Positions 17,549 through 26,083 of a stretch of 64,000 nt of DNA are shown here, one piece after another (within the stretch, counting starts at the first letter, position 1; every line of letters begins with the position of its first letter). The stretch covers positions 62,001-126,000 of the forward strand of contig LJCX01000019.1 in NCBI GenBank assembly GCA_001298545.1, in the 5' to 3' direction. The position numbers were made by a program, and so were the translations under genes. Below the pieces are notes generated by a model, which saw only the letters and a program-made list of their open reading frames with translations, had not been told where the DNA came from and ran no database searches. This stretch comes from Actinobacteria bacterium OV320 (GTDB lineage Bacteria; Actinomycetota; Actinomycetes; Streptomycetales; Streptomycetaceae).

Positions 17549-19006
17549 ATGGCTTACGACGATCTTCGTTCCCTGCTCAGGGCACTGGAACGCGAAGGCG
17601 ACCTCAAGCGCGTCAAGGCTGAGGTCGATCCGTATCTGGAAGTCGGGGAGATCGTCGACCGGGTCCAGAAGTCCGGTGGCCCCGCGCTGCTCTTCGAGAA
17701 CGTGAAGGGGTCGAGCATGCCCCTCGCGATGAACGTGTTCGGCACCGACCGACGGCTGCTGAAGGCCCTCGGCCTCAAGTCCTACGCCGAGATCAGCGAG
17801 AAGATCGGCGGACTGCTGCGGCCCGAGCTGCCGCACGGGTTCGTCGGCGTCCGCGAGGCGTTCGGCAAGCTCGGCGCGATGACGCACGTCCCGCCGAAGA
17901 AGGTGAAGCCCCAGGACGCGCCCGTCCAGGAGGTGGTCCTGCACGGCGACGACGTCGACCTCGACGCCCTCCCCGCCCTCTTCACCTGGCCGCAGGACGG
18001 CGGCTCCTTCTTCAACCTGGGCCTGACGCACACCAAGGACCCGGAGAGCGGGATCCGCAACCTCGGCCTGTACCGCCTCCAGCGCCACGACAAGCGCACG
18101 ATCGGCATGCACTGGCAGATCCACAAGGACAGCCGCAACCACTACCAGGTCGCCGCCCGCAAGGGCGAGAAGCTCCCCGTCGCGATCGCCTTCGGCTGCC
18201 CGCCCGCCGTGACGTACGCCTCCACCGCCCCGCTCCCCGGCGACATCGACGAGTACCTCTTCGCCGGCTTCATCGCGGGCAAGCGGATCGAGATGGTCGA
18301 CTGCAAGACGGTCCCGCTCCAGGTGCCGGCGCAGGCGGAGGTCGTGATCGAGGGCTGGCTGGAGCCGGGCGAGATGCTGCCGGAGGGCCCGTTCGGCGAC
18401 CACACCGGCTTCTACACCCCGCAGGAGCCGTTCCCCGCCCTGAAGATCGACTGCGTGACGATGCGCAAGCGTCCGCTGCTCCAGTCGATCGTGGTCGGCC
18501 GGCCGCCGACGGAGGACGGCCCGCTGGGCCGCGCCACGGAGCGCTTCTTCCTCCCGCTGCTGAAGATCATCGTCCCGGACATCGTGGACTACCACCTGCC
18601 CGAGGCCGGCGGCTTCCACAACTGCGCGATCGTCTCGATCGACAAGAAGTACCCCAAGCACGCGCAGAAGGTCATGCACGCGGTCTGGGGCGCCCACATG
18701 ATGTCCCTGACCAAGCTGATCGTGGTCGTCGACGCGGACTGCGACGTCCACGATCTGCACGAGGTCGCGTGGCGGGCGCTCGGCAACACCGACTACGCCC
18801 GCGACCTGTCCGTCGTCGAAGGCCCGGTCGACCATCTCGACCACGCCTCCTACCAGCAGTTCTGGGGCGGCAAGGCGGGCATCGACGCGACGCGGAAGTG
18901 GCCCGAGGAGGGGTACACGCGAGACGGGGGCTGGCCGGAGATGGTGCTGTCCGACCCGGATACGGCGGCGAAGGTCGACCGCCGCTGGAAGGAGTACGGC
19001 CTGTGA
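17549..19006 (+). CDS. mqnL: UbiD-family menaquinone biosynthesis decarboxylase
   Basis: A 485-residue UbiD-like decarboxylase that uses prenylated FMN to remove the carboxylate from the naphthoate intermediate of the futalosine pathway. The characteristic central motif is seen (E-G-PFGDHTGFY near residue 285) together with the N-terminal LRSLLRALEREG. It is followed by a prenyltransferase overlapping by 4 nt and a UbiX-like flavin prenyltransferase, which supplies the cofactor. That trio is the late-step menaquinone set of Streptomyces, so I assign mqnL; the sequence alone would only say UbiD family. Confidence 0.9.
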   Translation: MAYDDLRSLLRALEREGDLKRVKAEVDPYLEVGEIVDRVQKSGGPALLFENVKGSSMPLAMNVFGTDRRLLKALGLKSYAEISEKIGGLLRPELPHGFVGVREAFGKLGAMTHVPPKKVKPQDAPVQEVVLHGDDVDLDALPALFTWPQDGGSFFNLGLTHTKDPESGIRNLGLYRLQRHDKRTIGMHWQIHKDSRNHYQVAARKGEKLPVAIAFGCPPAVTYASTAPLPGDIDEYLFAGFIAGKRIEMVDCKTVPLQVPAQAEVVIEGWLEPGEMLPEGPFGDHTGFYTPQEPFPALKIDCVTMRKRPLLQSIVVGRPPTEDGPLGRATERFFLPLLKIIVPDIVDYHLPEAGGFHNCAIVSIDKKYPKHAQKVMHAVWGAHMMSLTKLIVVVDADCDVHDLHEVAWRALGNTDYARDLSVVEGPVDHLDHASYQQFWGGKAGIDATRKWPEEGYTRDGGWPEMVLSDPDTAAKVDRRWKEYGL

Positions 19007-19905
19007 GTTCCGCTTCCGCGGCGCTGCCGCAGCCAGGGCGCACCAAGGCCTTCCTGCGGCTGGTGATGATCGAGCACTCGGTCTTCGCGCTGCCCTTCGC
19101 CTACATCGCCGCGCTGACGGCGATGTTCCAGACCGACGAGAACATCCACTGGGGCAGGCTGCTGCTGGTCACCGTCTGCATGGTGGGTCTGCGCACCTTC
19201 GCCATGGCGGTCAACCGGATCATCGACCGCGAGGTCGACGCCCGTAACCCCCGCACGGCACACCGCGAGCTGGTGACGGGCGCGATGTCGGTGCGGCACG
19301 CCTGGACCGGCGCCCTGATCGCCCTGGTGATCTTCCTGGGCGCGGCGGCGCTGCTGAACCCGCTCTGCCTGGCCCTGGCTCCCATCGCGGTGATCCCGAT
19401 GGTGGTCTACCCGTACGGCAAACGCTTCACGAACTTCCCGCAGGCCATCCTCGGCCTGGCGCAGGCGATGGGCCCGATCGGCGGCTGGCTGGCGATCACC
19501 GGCGAGTGGTCCTGGGACGCGGTGATCCTGGGCCTGGCGGTGGGCATCTGGATCGGCGGCTTCGACCTGATCTACGCCTGCCAGGACGTCGAGACGGACC
19601 GCGAGGTCGGCGTCATGTCGGTCCCGGCCCGCTTCGGCATCCCGGCCGCGGTGTGGGGGGCGCGGGTCTGTCACGCGATCACGACGGCCCTGTTCGTCTG
19701 GTACGCCCTGGCCACCGACGCCGGCGCCTTCTTCTGGCTCGGCCTGGTGATCGTCGCGGGGGCTTTCGTCTACGAGCACACGATCGTGCGGCCCCACGAC
19801 CTGACCCGCCTGAACAGGGCGTTCTTCTCGACGAACGGGTTCATCGGCATCAGCCTGTTCGGGTGCGCGCTGATCGACCTGCTGGTGCGGGGGCTCACGG
19901 TCTAG
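19003..19905 (+). CDS. mqnP: Menaquinone biosynthesis prenyltransferase (UbiA family)
   Basis: Integral membrane aromatic prenyltransferase of 300 residues with eight or nine helices. The two Asp-rich polyprenyl-diphosphate/Mg sites are present: NRIIDREVDARNPRT near residue 66 and DVETDREVG near 195. It should attach the polyprenyl chain to the dihydroxynaphthoate-derived ring of the futalosine pathway. The GTG at 19003 overlaps the mqnL stop (GTGA) and has a GGAAGGAG site about 8 nt upstream, so the longer in-frame extension is not used. Confidence 0.92.
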   Translation: MSSASAALPQPGRTKAFLRLVMIEHSVFALPFAYIAALTAMFQTDENIHWGRLLLVTVCMVGLRTFAMAVNRIIDREVDARNPRTAHRELVTGAMSVRHAWTGALIALVIFLGAAALLNPLCLALAPIAVIPMVVYPYGKRFTNFPQAILGLAQAMGPIGGWLAITGEWSWDAVILGLAVGIWIGGFDLIYACQDVETDREVGVMSVPARFGIPAAVWGARVCHAITTALFVWYALATDAGAFFWLGLVIVAGAFVYEHTIVRPHDLTRLNRAFFSTNGFIGISLFGCALIDLLVRGLTV

Positions 19906-20026
19906 GGCCGCGCGGTCCCTGTGATCCGGCCCTGTACTCCGTCCGGGTGAACGGGCGGGCGGCGGGAGCGAAGGGAGCACGCGGGCTCCAGGGCCGACCG
20001 GTCCTGAAGACCTCTCCGCCCACCGG

Positions 20027-20032
20027 TACGCT
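20027..20032 (+). promoter_or_regulatory. -10 box for a leaderless mqnM transcript
   Basis: TACGCT, then 6 nt, then the GTG at 20039. It argues that mqnM has its own promoter despite lying 133 bp behind mqnP, and favours GTG 20039 over the GTG at 20063, which has an AGGAG 11 nt upstream. Confidence 0.45.
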
Positions 20033-20038
20033 CAAGGT

Positions 20039-20734
20039 GTGAACGCAGGAGAAACGCAGCGCGTGCCTTGGATCGTGGGGGTGTCCGGGGCGTCCGGTAC
20101 GCCCTATGCCGCCGCTGTGCTGCGCGCGCTGCTCGCCGCGGGGGAGAGCGTCGACCTGGTGGTCAGCCGGGCCTCGCGGCTCACCCTGCTCGACGAGACG
20201 GGGATCTCCTTCCGGGACGCGCACTGGCGCGACGACCTGCGGGAATGGCTCGCGCGGGGGGCCGACGGGAAGCCGGGCACCTTCGACGTGGACCTCGGCG
20301 GCGAGGGCGCGGGCGACCGGGTGCGGTACTGGGCGGCCGGGGACCTGGCCGCCGGGCCCTCCTCCGGGTCGTACGCCACGAAGGGCATGCTGATCGTGCC
20401 CGCCTCCACCGCCTGTGTGGCCGGGGTCGCTCTGGGGCTCTCCAAGGACCTCCTCCAGCGGGCGGCGAGCGTGACGCTCAAGGAGCGGCGTCCGCTGGTC
20501 GTGGCCGTACGGGAGACCCCGCTGAACGGGCAGACCCTGCGTCATCTGGTCGCCCTGGACGAGGCGGGCGCGAGCGTCGTGCCGGCCTCCCCGGCCTTCT
20601 ACGCGGGCGCCACCCACATCCAGGACCTGGTGGACTTCGTCGCCGGGCGGGTCCTCGACGCGGCGGGCGTCGGGCACGGGCTGTACCGCCGCTGGAAGGG
20701 CGAGATCGGCGGCGGCTCCCGCCCTCCCGCCTGA
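20039..20734 (+). CDS. mqnM: UbiX-family flavin prenyltransferase
   Basis: A 231-residue flavoprotein that should prenylate FMN to make the cofactor of the UbiD-type enzyme MqnL. The N-terminal FMN motif GVSGASGTPYA and the central SSGSYATKGMLIVPAS and C-terminal PASPAFYAG elements are those of UbiX/Pad1. It is about 30 residues longer than typical UbiX, with an internal insert near 65-95 and a short Gly/Pro tail. The placement after mqnL-mqnP supports a menaquinone role. Confidence 0.9.
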   Translation: MNAGETQRVPWIVGVSGASGTPYAAAVLRALLAAGESVDLVVSRASRLTLLDETGISFRDAHWRDDLREWLARGADGKPGTFDVDLGGEGAGDRVRYWAAGDLAAGPSSGSYATKGMLIVPASTACVAGVALGLSKDLLQRAASVTLKERRPLVVAVRETPLNGQTLRHLVALDEAGASVVPASPAFYAGATHIQDLVDFVAGRVLDAAGVGHGLYRRWKGEIGGGSRPPA

Positions 20735-20781
20735 GCGTCGGACGCGGACGGCGCGGACGACGCGGGCGGCACGCACCACTG

Positions 20782-20870
20782 CTTCAGGAACACCCGCGCC
20801 AGGAAACCCGCTTCAGAAACACCCGCTTCAAAAACACCCGCTTCAGAAACATCCGTTTCAGGAACTCCCC
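20782..20870 (+). repeat. Six tandem 15-bp repeats upstream of the Lrp-family gene
   Basis: Consensus CTTCAGRAACACCCG. Units lie at 20782-20796, 20797-20810 (14 bp, degenerate), 20811-20825, 20826-20840, 20841-20855 and 20856-20870. They are A-rich against a GC-rich background and end 41 bp before the Lrp start codon, filling the space where its promoter must lie. Candidate operator array or variable-number repeat. Confidence 0.9.
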
Positions 20871-20911
20871 CCCACACTCCTCATCTCTCCTCATCGGAAG
20901 GCTTCGATCGC

Positions 20912-21367
20912 ATGGACGCGGTGGACAGGCAGCTCATCCAGGCCCTGAGGGAGAACGGCCGGGCCTCCTACGCGGAGCTGGGACGCCTCGTCGGTCTGTC
21001 GGGACCCAGCGTCACCGACCGCATCAACCGGCTGGAGGCGGCCGGTGTCATCACCGGCTACCGCGCCACGGTGAACGCCGCCCAGCTCGGCCTCGGCGTC
21101 ACCGCCCTCATCGGCATCTCCCTCTCCGACGCCGCCGACCACGAGGACGTGGCGAACCGGATGAAGGACCTCAGCGAGATCGAGGACTGCTGGTTCATCG
21201 CCGGCGACGACTCGTTCATGCTCAAGGTCCGGGCGAACGACGTGGACGGTCTCGAGCGGATCATCCGGCGACTCAGCGGGACCAAGGGCGTGTCCCGGAC
21301 CCGTACCACCATCGTGCTCTCCACCAAGTGGGAGAACCGGGTCGGGGAGCTTCCCGAAGAGGTGTAG
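20912..21367 (+). CDS. Lrp/AsnC-family transcriptional regulator
   Basis: A 151-residue feast/famine regulator: N-terminal HTH (RQLIQALRENGRASYAELGR and LSGPSVTDRINRLEAAG) and C-terminal RAM ligand-binding domain with CWFIAGDDSFMLKVRAND near 90-107. Such proteins bind amino acids and assemble as octamers on repeated DNA sites. Its setting between mqnM and mqnE suggests control of menaquinone genes, and the six 15-bp repeats directly upstream may be its own operator, but neither is proven by sequence. An AAGG site 18 nt upstream is weak. Confidence 0.92.
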   Translation: MDAVDRQLIQALRENGRASYAELGRLVGLSGPSVTDRINRLEAAGVITGYRATVNAAQLGLGVTALIGISLSDAADHEDVANRMKDLSEIEDCWFIAGDDSFMLKVRANDVDGLERIIRRLSGTKGVSRTRTTIVLSTKWENRVGELPEEV

Positions 21368-21430
21368 CCGTACGGTTGGTGGTCGGTGGCGTCGTAGGAA
21401 GTCGAAGAGAAGTCGTAGAGAGGTGTGGGC

Positions 21431-22594
21431 ATGGATGCCGGACTCAAGCGCGAGCTGGAGCAGAAGGTCAGGGCCGGTGAGCGGCTGACCCGTGAGGACG
21501 GCATCGCGCTGTACGAGTCGGACGACCTGGCATGGCTGGGCGGACTGGCGCACGAGGTGCGGACCCGCAAGAACGGCGACGTCGTGCACTTCAACGTCAA
21601 CCGGCACCTCAACATGACGAACGTGTGCACGGCCTCCTGCGCCTACTGCTCCTTCCAGCGCAAGCCGGGCGAGAAGGACGCGTACACGATGCGCATCGAG
21701 GAGGCGGTGAAGCTCGCCAAGGCGATGGAGGGCGAGAACCTCACCGAGCTGCACATCGTCAACGGCCTGCACCCGAACCTGCCGTGGCGCTACTACCCGC
21801 GCTCGCTGCGGGAGCTGAAGGCCGCGCTGCCGGAGGTCTCCCTGAAGGCGTTCACGGCGACGGAGATCCACCACTTCGAGACGATCAGCGGGCTGTCCGC
21901 CTCCGAGATCCTCGACGAGCTGATCGACGCCGGTCTGGAGTCGCTGACCGGCGGCGGCGCCGAGATCTTCGACTGGGAGGTCCGGCAGCACATCGTCGAC
22001 CACCGCACCCACTGGGAGGACTGGTCGCGCATCCACCGGCTGGCGCACGAGAAGGGGCTCAAGACCCCGTGCACCATGCTGTACGGACACATCGAGGAGC
22101 CCCGCCACCGCGTCGACCACGTCCTGCGCCTGCGTGAGCTCCAGGACGAGACGAACGGCTTCCAGGTCTTCATCCCCCTGCGCTACCAGCACGACTTCGT
22201 GGACATGCAGGACGGCAAGGTCCGCAACCGGCTCCAGGCCCGCACCCAGATGGCGACCGGCGCGGAGGCCCTCAAGACCTTCGCGGTCTCCCGGCTGCTC
22301 TTCGACAACGTCCCGCACGTCAAGGTCTTCTGGGTCATGCACGGCGTCCAGACCGCGCAGCTCGCGCTCCAGCACGGCGCCGACGACATGGACGGCTCGG
22401 TCGTCGAGTACAAGATCACGCACGACGCCGACAACTACGGCACGCCGAACAAGCTGACCCGCGACGACCTGCTGGACCTCATCCGGGACGCCGGCTTCCG
22501 CCCGGTGGAGCGCAACACCCGGTACGAGATCATCCGCGAGTACGACGGCCCCGACCCGGCGCTCCGCGAGTCGCCGCAGCCGATGCGGGTCTGA
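21431..22594 (+). CDS. mqnE: Aminofutalosine synthase
   Basis: Radical-SAM enzyme of 387 residues that joins 3-[(1-carboxyvinyl)oxy]benzoate to SAM-derived adenosine, giving 6-amino-6-deoxyfutalosine, the second step of the futalosine menaquinone pathway. The iron-sulfur motif is CTASCAYC (Cys 66, 70, 73). The ATG at 21431 has GAGAGGT about 7 nt upstream and is preferred over the GTG two codons before it. The substrate comes from MqnA, encoded 24 kb to the right. Confidence 0.95.
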   Translation: MDAGLKRELEQKVRAGERLTREDGIALYESDDLAWLGGLAHEVRTRKNGDVVHFNVNRHLNMTNVCTASCAYCSFQRKPGEKDAYTMRIEEAVKLAKAMEGENLTELHIVNGLHPNLPWRYYPRSLRELKAALPEVSLKAFTATEIHHFETISGLSASEILDELIDAGLESLTGGGAEIFDWEVRQHIVDHRTHWEDWSRIHRLAHEKGLKTPCTMLYGHIEEPRHRVDHVLRLRELQDETNGFQVFIPLRYQHDFVDMQDGKVRNRLQARTQMATGAEALKTFAVSRLLFDNVPHVKVFWVMHGVQTAQLALQHGADDMDGSVVEYKITHDADNYGTPNKLTRDDLLDLIRDAGFRPVERNTRYEIIREYDGPDPALRESPQPMRV

Positions 22595-22637
22595 GGCGGT
22601 AGGAGCAGGGACTGGGAAGTCGGGGCCGCGTAAGGAT

Positions 22638-22643
22638 TACCAT
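22638..22643 (+). promoter_or_regulatory. -10 box for a leaderless GNAT transcript
   Basis: TACCAT, 6 nt, then GTG at 22650. No convincing Shine-Dalgarno precedes the start. Confidence 0.4.
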
Positions 22644-22649
22644 CCTTTC

Positions 22650-23174
22650 GTGGCCCTTACTTTCACTCTCGACCCCGCCGTCACCCCCGCCCTGCGTGAC
22701 GGAATCCTCGACCTGTGGACGGACGTCTCCAACACGGGCGGAGCCGTCGGCTTCGTGGCGCCGGTGGAGCGCGAGACGGTCCGGCCGGAACTGGTCCGCC
22801 ACCTCGTCCAGATGGCCGAGGGCCGTACCCGGCTGCTCGTCGGACACGACGCGGCCGGCGAGGTGGCGGCGACGGCGTTCTTCAGCTTCAACACCCACCG
22901 GCTCCAGACCCACTGGGTGATGCTCTACACGGTGATGGTGCACCCCCGGCACCAGGGCAAGGGCTACGGCCGTGACCTGCTGGCGGCGGCCGCCGAGGAG
23001 GCCCGCGCCTTCGACGGCATCGACGCGATCCGGCTCACCTGCCGCGGCGGACTCGGCCTGGAGCACTTCTACGGCTCCTGCGGCTACAAGGAGGTCGGCC
23101 GGGTGCCCGGCGCCATCCGGGTCGCGCCGGGCGACGACCGCGACGACATCATCATGCTGCTGCCCCTGACGTGA
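22650..23174 (+). CDS. GNAT-family N-acetyltransferase
   Basis: A 174-residue acetyltransferase with the acetyl-CoA loop in VMVHPRHQGKGYGRDLL near residue 95-111 (Q/RxxGxG/A) and motif B in LGLEHFYGSCGYKEVGRVPG. The acceptor is unknown. It lies 55 bp after mqnE but appears to start its own leaderless transcript. Confidence 0.9.
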   Translation: MALTFTLDPAVTPALRDGILDLWTDVSNTGGAVGFVAPVERETVRPELVRHLVQMAEGRTRLLVGHDAAGEVAATAFFSFNTHRLQTHWVMLYTVMVHPRHQGKGYGRDLLAAAAEEARAFDGIDAIRLTCRGGLGLEHFYGSCGYKEVGRVPGAIRVAPGDDRDDIIMLLPLT

Positions 23175-23276
23175 GCGCTGTGACCGCCGCGACCGCTCGC
23201 ACCCCGATGCAAGATCGGCACCCCGGCGTGCTTCACTGGATGACGGCCCCCTTTGGAATCGGAAGAGTGGATTGAC

Positions 23277-23585
23277 ATGCTCCGCTACACACTGATGCGC
23301 CTCGGTGTCTTCGCCGGCTGCCTCGTGGTCGTCTGGGGTCTCGTCTACTCGGGCGTCGTGCCCCGCGGGCTCGGCGACTCCAACATCATGTGGATCCTGC
23401 TGCTCTCGCTGGTGATCTCCGCGCCCATCAGCTTCGTGGTGCTGCGCAAGGAGCGCGACCGTGCCTCGGTGCACGTCGTGCAGCGGGTGGACCGTATGAA
23501 GGCCAACCTGGAGGCCAACAAGTCCCAGGAGGACGCCTCGATCGACGAGGCGACGCGCCCGCAGGGCCAGGCGCAGACCTCGTAG
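23277..23585 (+). CDS. DUF4229 small membrane protein
   Basis: A 102-residue protein with two hydrophobic helices (about 5-24 and 36-57) separated by a short PRGLGDSN loop, then a charged tail rich in Glu/Lys/Gln. This is the pattern of DUF4229 proteins of actinobacteria, which have no known function. ATG 23277 has GGAAGAG about 9 nt upstream; an in-frame start eight codons earlier is less likely. Confidence 0.8.
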   Translation: MLRYTLMRLGVFAGCLVVVWGLVYSGVVPRGLGDSNIMWILLLSLVISAPISFVVLRKERDRASVHVVQRVDRMKANLEANKSQEDASIDEATRPQGQAQTS

Positions 23586-23645
23586 TCGCGTCGCGCGGCG
23601 GGACGGCCGGGCAGGGACCCGGGCAGGGACCCGAGCGGGCCCAAC

Positions 23646-23651
23646 TACGCT
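23646..23651 (+). promoter_or_regulatory. -10 box deciding the TetR start
   Basis: TACGCT ends 6 nt before the ATG at 23658. The GTG at 23652 directly abuts the hexamer, so it cannot be the first codon of a transcript made from it; ATG 23658 as a leaderless start fits. Confidence 0.45.
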
Positions 23652-23657
23652 GTGTCC

Positions 23658-24302
23658 ATGGGGACCGTGAAGACCAAGCGGATGCCGCGTGCGGTCCGTG
23701 AGCAGCAGATGCTGGACGCCGCCGTGGAGACCTTCGGCCGCCGGGGGTACATGGCCGCGTCCATGGACGAGATCGCCGAACTCGCGGGCGTGTCCAAGCC
23801 GTTGGTGTACCTGTACCTGAACTCCAAGGAAGACCTCTTCACCGCCTGCATCCGGCGCGAGGCCAAGGCGCTCGTCGCGGCGGTGCGCACCGGCGTCCGC
23901 ACCGACCTGCCCGCCGACCGCCAACTCTGGGACGGTCTGCGGGCGTTCTTCGCGCACACCGCCGAGCATCCGCACGCCTGGTCCGTCCTGCATCTTCAGG
24001 CCCGCACGCACGGCGAGCCCTTCGCCGCCGAGGTCGCGGCGATGCGCGAGGAGATCGTCGCGTTCGTCACGCACCTGATCGTGGTCGCGGCCAGGGAAGC
24101 GCACCGGGACCCCGACCTGCCCGAACGAGAGGTCGCCGGACTCGCCGAGGCGCTGGTCGGCGCCGCCGAGTCCCTCGCCGCCTGGGCCAACACCGCCGAC
24201 GGCACCACGGCCCGGCAGGCGGCGGCGACCCTGATGAACTTCGCCTGGGCGGGCCTGGGCAACCTCATGGACGGGCGGCCCTGGACCCCACCCGAGCCCT
24301 GA
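23658..24302 (+). CDS. TetR-family transcriptional regulator
   Basis: A 214-residue repressor with the TetR HTH at about residues 30-65 (MDEIAELAGVSKPLVYLYL) and a helical C-terminal ligand domain. It probably regulates nearby fatty-acyl genes: the thiolase/FabG promoter region 4.2 kb away contains two small palindromes of TetR-operator size, but the link is inference, and the eCIS-like gene now separates them. Its last 25 bases form the left arm of a long hairpin that ends the transcript. Confidence 0.9.
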   Translation: MGTVKTKRMPRAVREQQMLDAAVETFGRRGYMAASMDEIAELAGVSKPLVYLYLNSKEDLFTACIRREAKALVAAVRTGVRTDLPADRQLWDGLRAFFAHTAEHPHAWSVLHLQARTHGEPFAAEVAAMREEIVAFVTHLIVVAAREAHRDPDLPEREVAGLAEALVGAAESLAAWANTADGTTARQAAATLMNFAWAGLGNLMDGRPWTPPEP

Positions 24303-24325
24303 GGGCCTCCGGTGGGGTCCAGGGC
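24278..24325. terminator. Bidirectional terminator between tetR and the DUF4157 gene
   Basis: Perfect 15-bp inverted repeat, GCCCTGGACCCCACC at 24278-24292 and its complement at 24311-24325, with an 18-nt loop that itself can pair (GCCCT/AGGGC). The left arm lies inside the tetR 3' end and the right arm stops 6 bp before the stop codon of the convergent gene. No T-run on either strand. Confidence 0.65.
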
Positions 24326-24331
24326 GTCGTC

Positions 24332-26083
24332 TCAGCTCAGGTCCATGGCGTCCGCCGGTACCAGCGCCGGGGCCTGCTCGCTGTCGGAGGCCGAGGAATC
24401 GGATTCGGAACCGTACCCGGTGTCCACCCGCTCCTGGCCCTCGCAGTCGACCCGGAGGCTGACGTGCGTGCCGCCGCCCTTCTCCGCCGCCGTGTGGATG
24501 CGCAGCGCGAGCATGTCGGCGTTCGCGATGGTGTAGTCGGATTCCCCGATGTTGGAGGCCTTGCTCGGCCAGTAGGGGCCGGGACGCTTGGAGTCGTCGC
24601 CGACGAAGAGTTCCATGTAGCAGACCATGCAGGGCCGCTTGACCCCGGCGATCGCGGAGACGCTTCCCGCCGGCGCGCTCTCCACGATGCGGCGCTCGGC
24701 GTGCAGGCCGTCCGTGGCGGCGTCCTCCCGCTTCGCGGGCACGTTCACCGAGCCACCGAGAGCCTGGAGAACCGCGCTGTACGCGTCCCTGCCCTGCCCG
24801 TCACCCAGCAGACGTGAGGCCAGCTTCTGGGCGTGCCGTTGTTCGAGCGCCGTGCGGCTGGAGAGGTTCGGCTCGCCGGCCTTCAGGATGGCGGTGAGGA
24901 ACTCCGCGGCGCTGGCCTTGCCCTCGTACAGGTCGGTGAGTGCCTTGTTGGCGCCGTCCTTGTTCGACGAGATGTACAGCTGGAACCGCGTGGCCGCGCC
25001 TTCCGGCCCCTCCTGCTGGACGGCGCTCACGCCCGCCTGTACTTCCTCGGGCTGCTTGCGCAGGTCGTTGAGGTAGTTGAAGGTGACGGTGGAGATCCAG
25101 CGCAGGGCCTGCTCCGGGCGTTCCGCCGAGAAGGAGCGTTCCTTCCGGATGTTGTCGGTGCCGTGGTACATCGCGCTCAGCGCGGCGCCCTTGAGACCCT
25201 CGCTCTTCGCGTGCGCGGGGGCGTTGTCGGAGGCGATCGGGAAGTGCACGGTCTTGTTCTGCTGCCCGCCGTACTCCTTCCAGCCGTGGTTCTGCACGAG
25301 CGCCCTGGTGATCGCCTGTGCCACGGTCGCCTTCTTGCCGCCCCTGCCGGCCTTGGACTTGGTCGCCTCCTTGGGCATCCGCTGCACGCTCTGCCGCTCG
25401 CCGGTGGCGGTCGCCGCCCGCTGTACCGGAGCCCCGTGGCCGGCCGAGCCGGGCAGCGAGAGGTCGGGGGTCGAACCCTGCGCGACGAGACGGCCGTTGG
25501 TGGCCGACTGACGCTCGAAGGCGTCGCCCGGGTCGGACACCTTCACGCCCGAGCCGTTGTCGGTGCCCGCCACCGGGCCCTGCGACTGCTGCCGGACGTG
25601 GTCGAGTTCGTGGAACATCGTCTCGTCGTCGACCCGGGACGAGCCGAGCACGATGTGGTGGCCGACGGTCATGGCGTGGGCCTGGAAGTCGGCGCTCGCG
25701 CGCTGGGCGGTCGCGTCGTTGTGCACCCGCACGTGACCGAGCGGCATGCCGTACGCCTGCTCGGCCTTGGCCTGGATGCGCGGGTCCAGAGAGCTGCCGC
25801 CGGATCCGGTCACCTCGGCCAGCGACACCTCGCGCTGCACCGTCGCCCGCAGTGCCTCGTCGGTCTCCGCGGCCCGCTGGACCGACCGGTCCGCGTGGCC
25901 GCAGCCGGGGCCGTGCTCGTGCCGCTGTTCCTCGATGGCACGCGTCACCGCCGCGTTGCCCGCCGAGCGCTGGAGGGCGAGCAGTCCCGCCGCCGGTCCC
26001 GGGAGCGACGACCGTGCGGAGCCTCTCCCGGCCTTGGACCGGCGGTTGCCACCCAGGTCGTTCTCCTGGTCCTGCGCGCGCAT
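24332..26083 (-). CDS. eCIS-core DUF4157 protein fused to a C-terminal deaminase-like domain
   Basis: About 583 residues from ATG 26083 (AAGGGAG 7 nt upstream). N-terminal: LLALQRSAGNAAV at 34-46, a motif typical of proteins tied to extracellular contractile injection systems. Residues about 98-172 are a DUF4157 domain with an intact zinc-protease motif, HELDH at 158-162. A linker with repeated QRAA/VQR elements follows (215-237), then a Lys/Arg/Gly-rich stretch (238-252). The C-terminal part holds HAE at 461-463 and PCMVC at 484-488, the two metal-binding motifs of the cytidine deaminase superfamily, with GPYWPSKASN after them. The last 30 residues are Ser/Asp/Glu-rich. There is no signal peptide, no injection-system gene and no obvious immunity gene alongside. 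Protease plus effector-deaminase cargo is the best reading; activity is inferred. Confidence 0.85.
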   Translation of the reverse strand: MRAQDQENDLGGNRRSKAGRGSARSSLPGPAAGLLALQRSAGNAAVTRAIEEQRHEHGPGCGHADRSVQRAAETDEALRATVQREVSLAEVTGSGGSSLDPRIQAKAEQAYGMPLGHVRVHNDATAQRASADFQAHAMTVGHHIVLGSSRVDDETMFHELDHVRQQSQGPVAGTDNGSGVKVSDPGDAFERQSATNGRLVAQGSTPDLSLPGSAGHGAPVQRAATATGERQSVQRMPKEATKSKAGRGGKKATVAQAITRALVQNHGWKEYGGQQNKTVHFPIASDNAPAHAKSEGLKGAALSAMYHGTDNIRKERSFSAERPEQALRWISTVTFNYLNDLRKQPEEVQAGVSAVQQEGPEGAATRFQLYISSNKDGANKALTDLYEGKASAAEFLTAILKAGEPNLSSRTALEQRHAQKLASRLLGDGQGRDAYSAVLQALGGSVNVPAKREDAATDGLHAERRIVESAPAGSVSAIAGVKRPCMVCYMELFVGDDSKRPGPYWPSKASNIGESDYTIANADMLALRIHTAAEKGGGTHVSLRVDCEGQERVDTGYGSESDSSASDSEQAPALVPADAMDLS

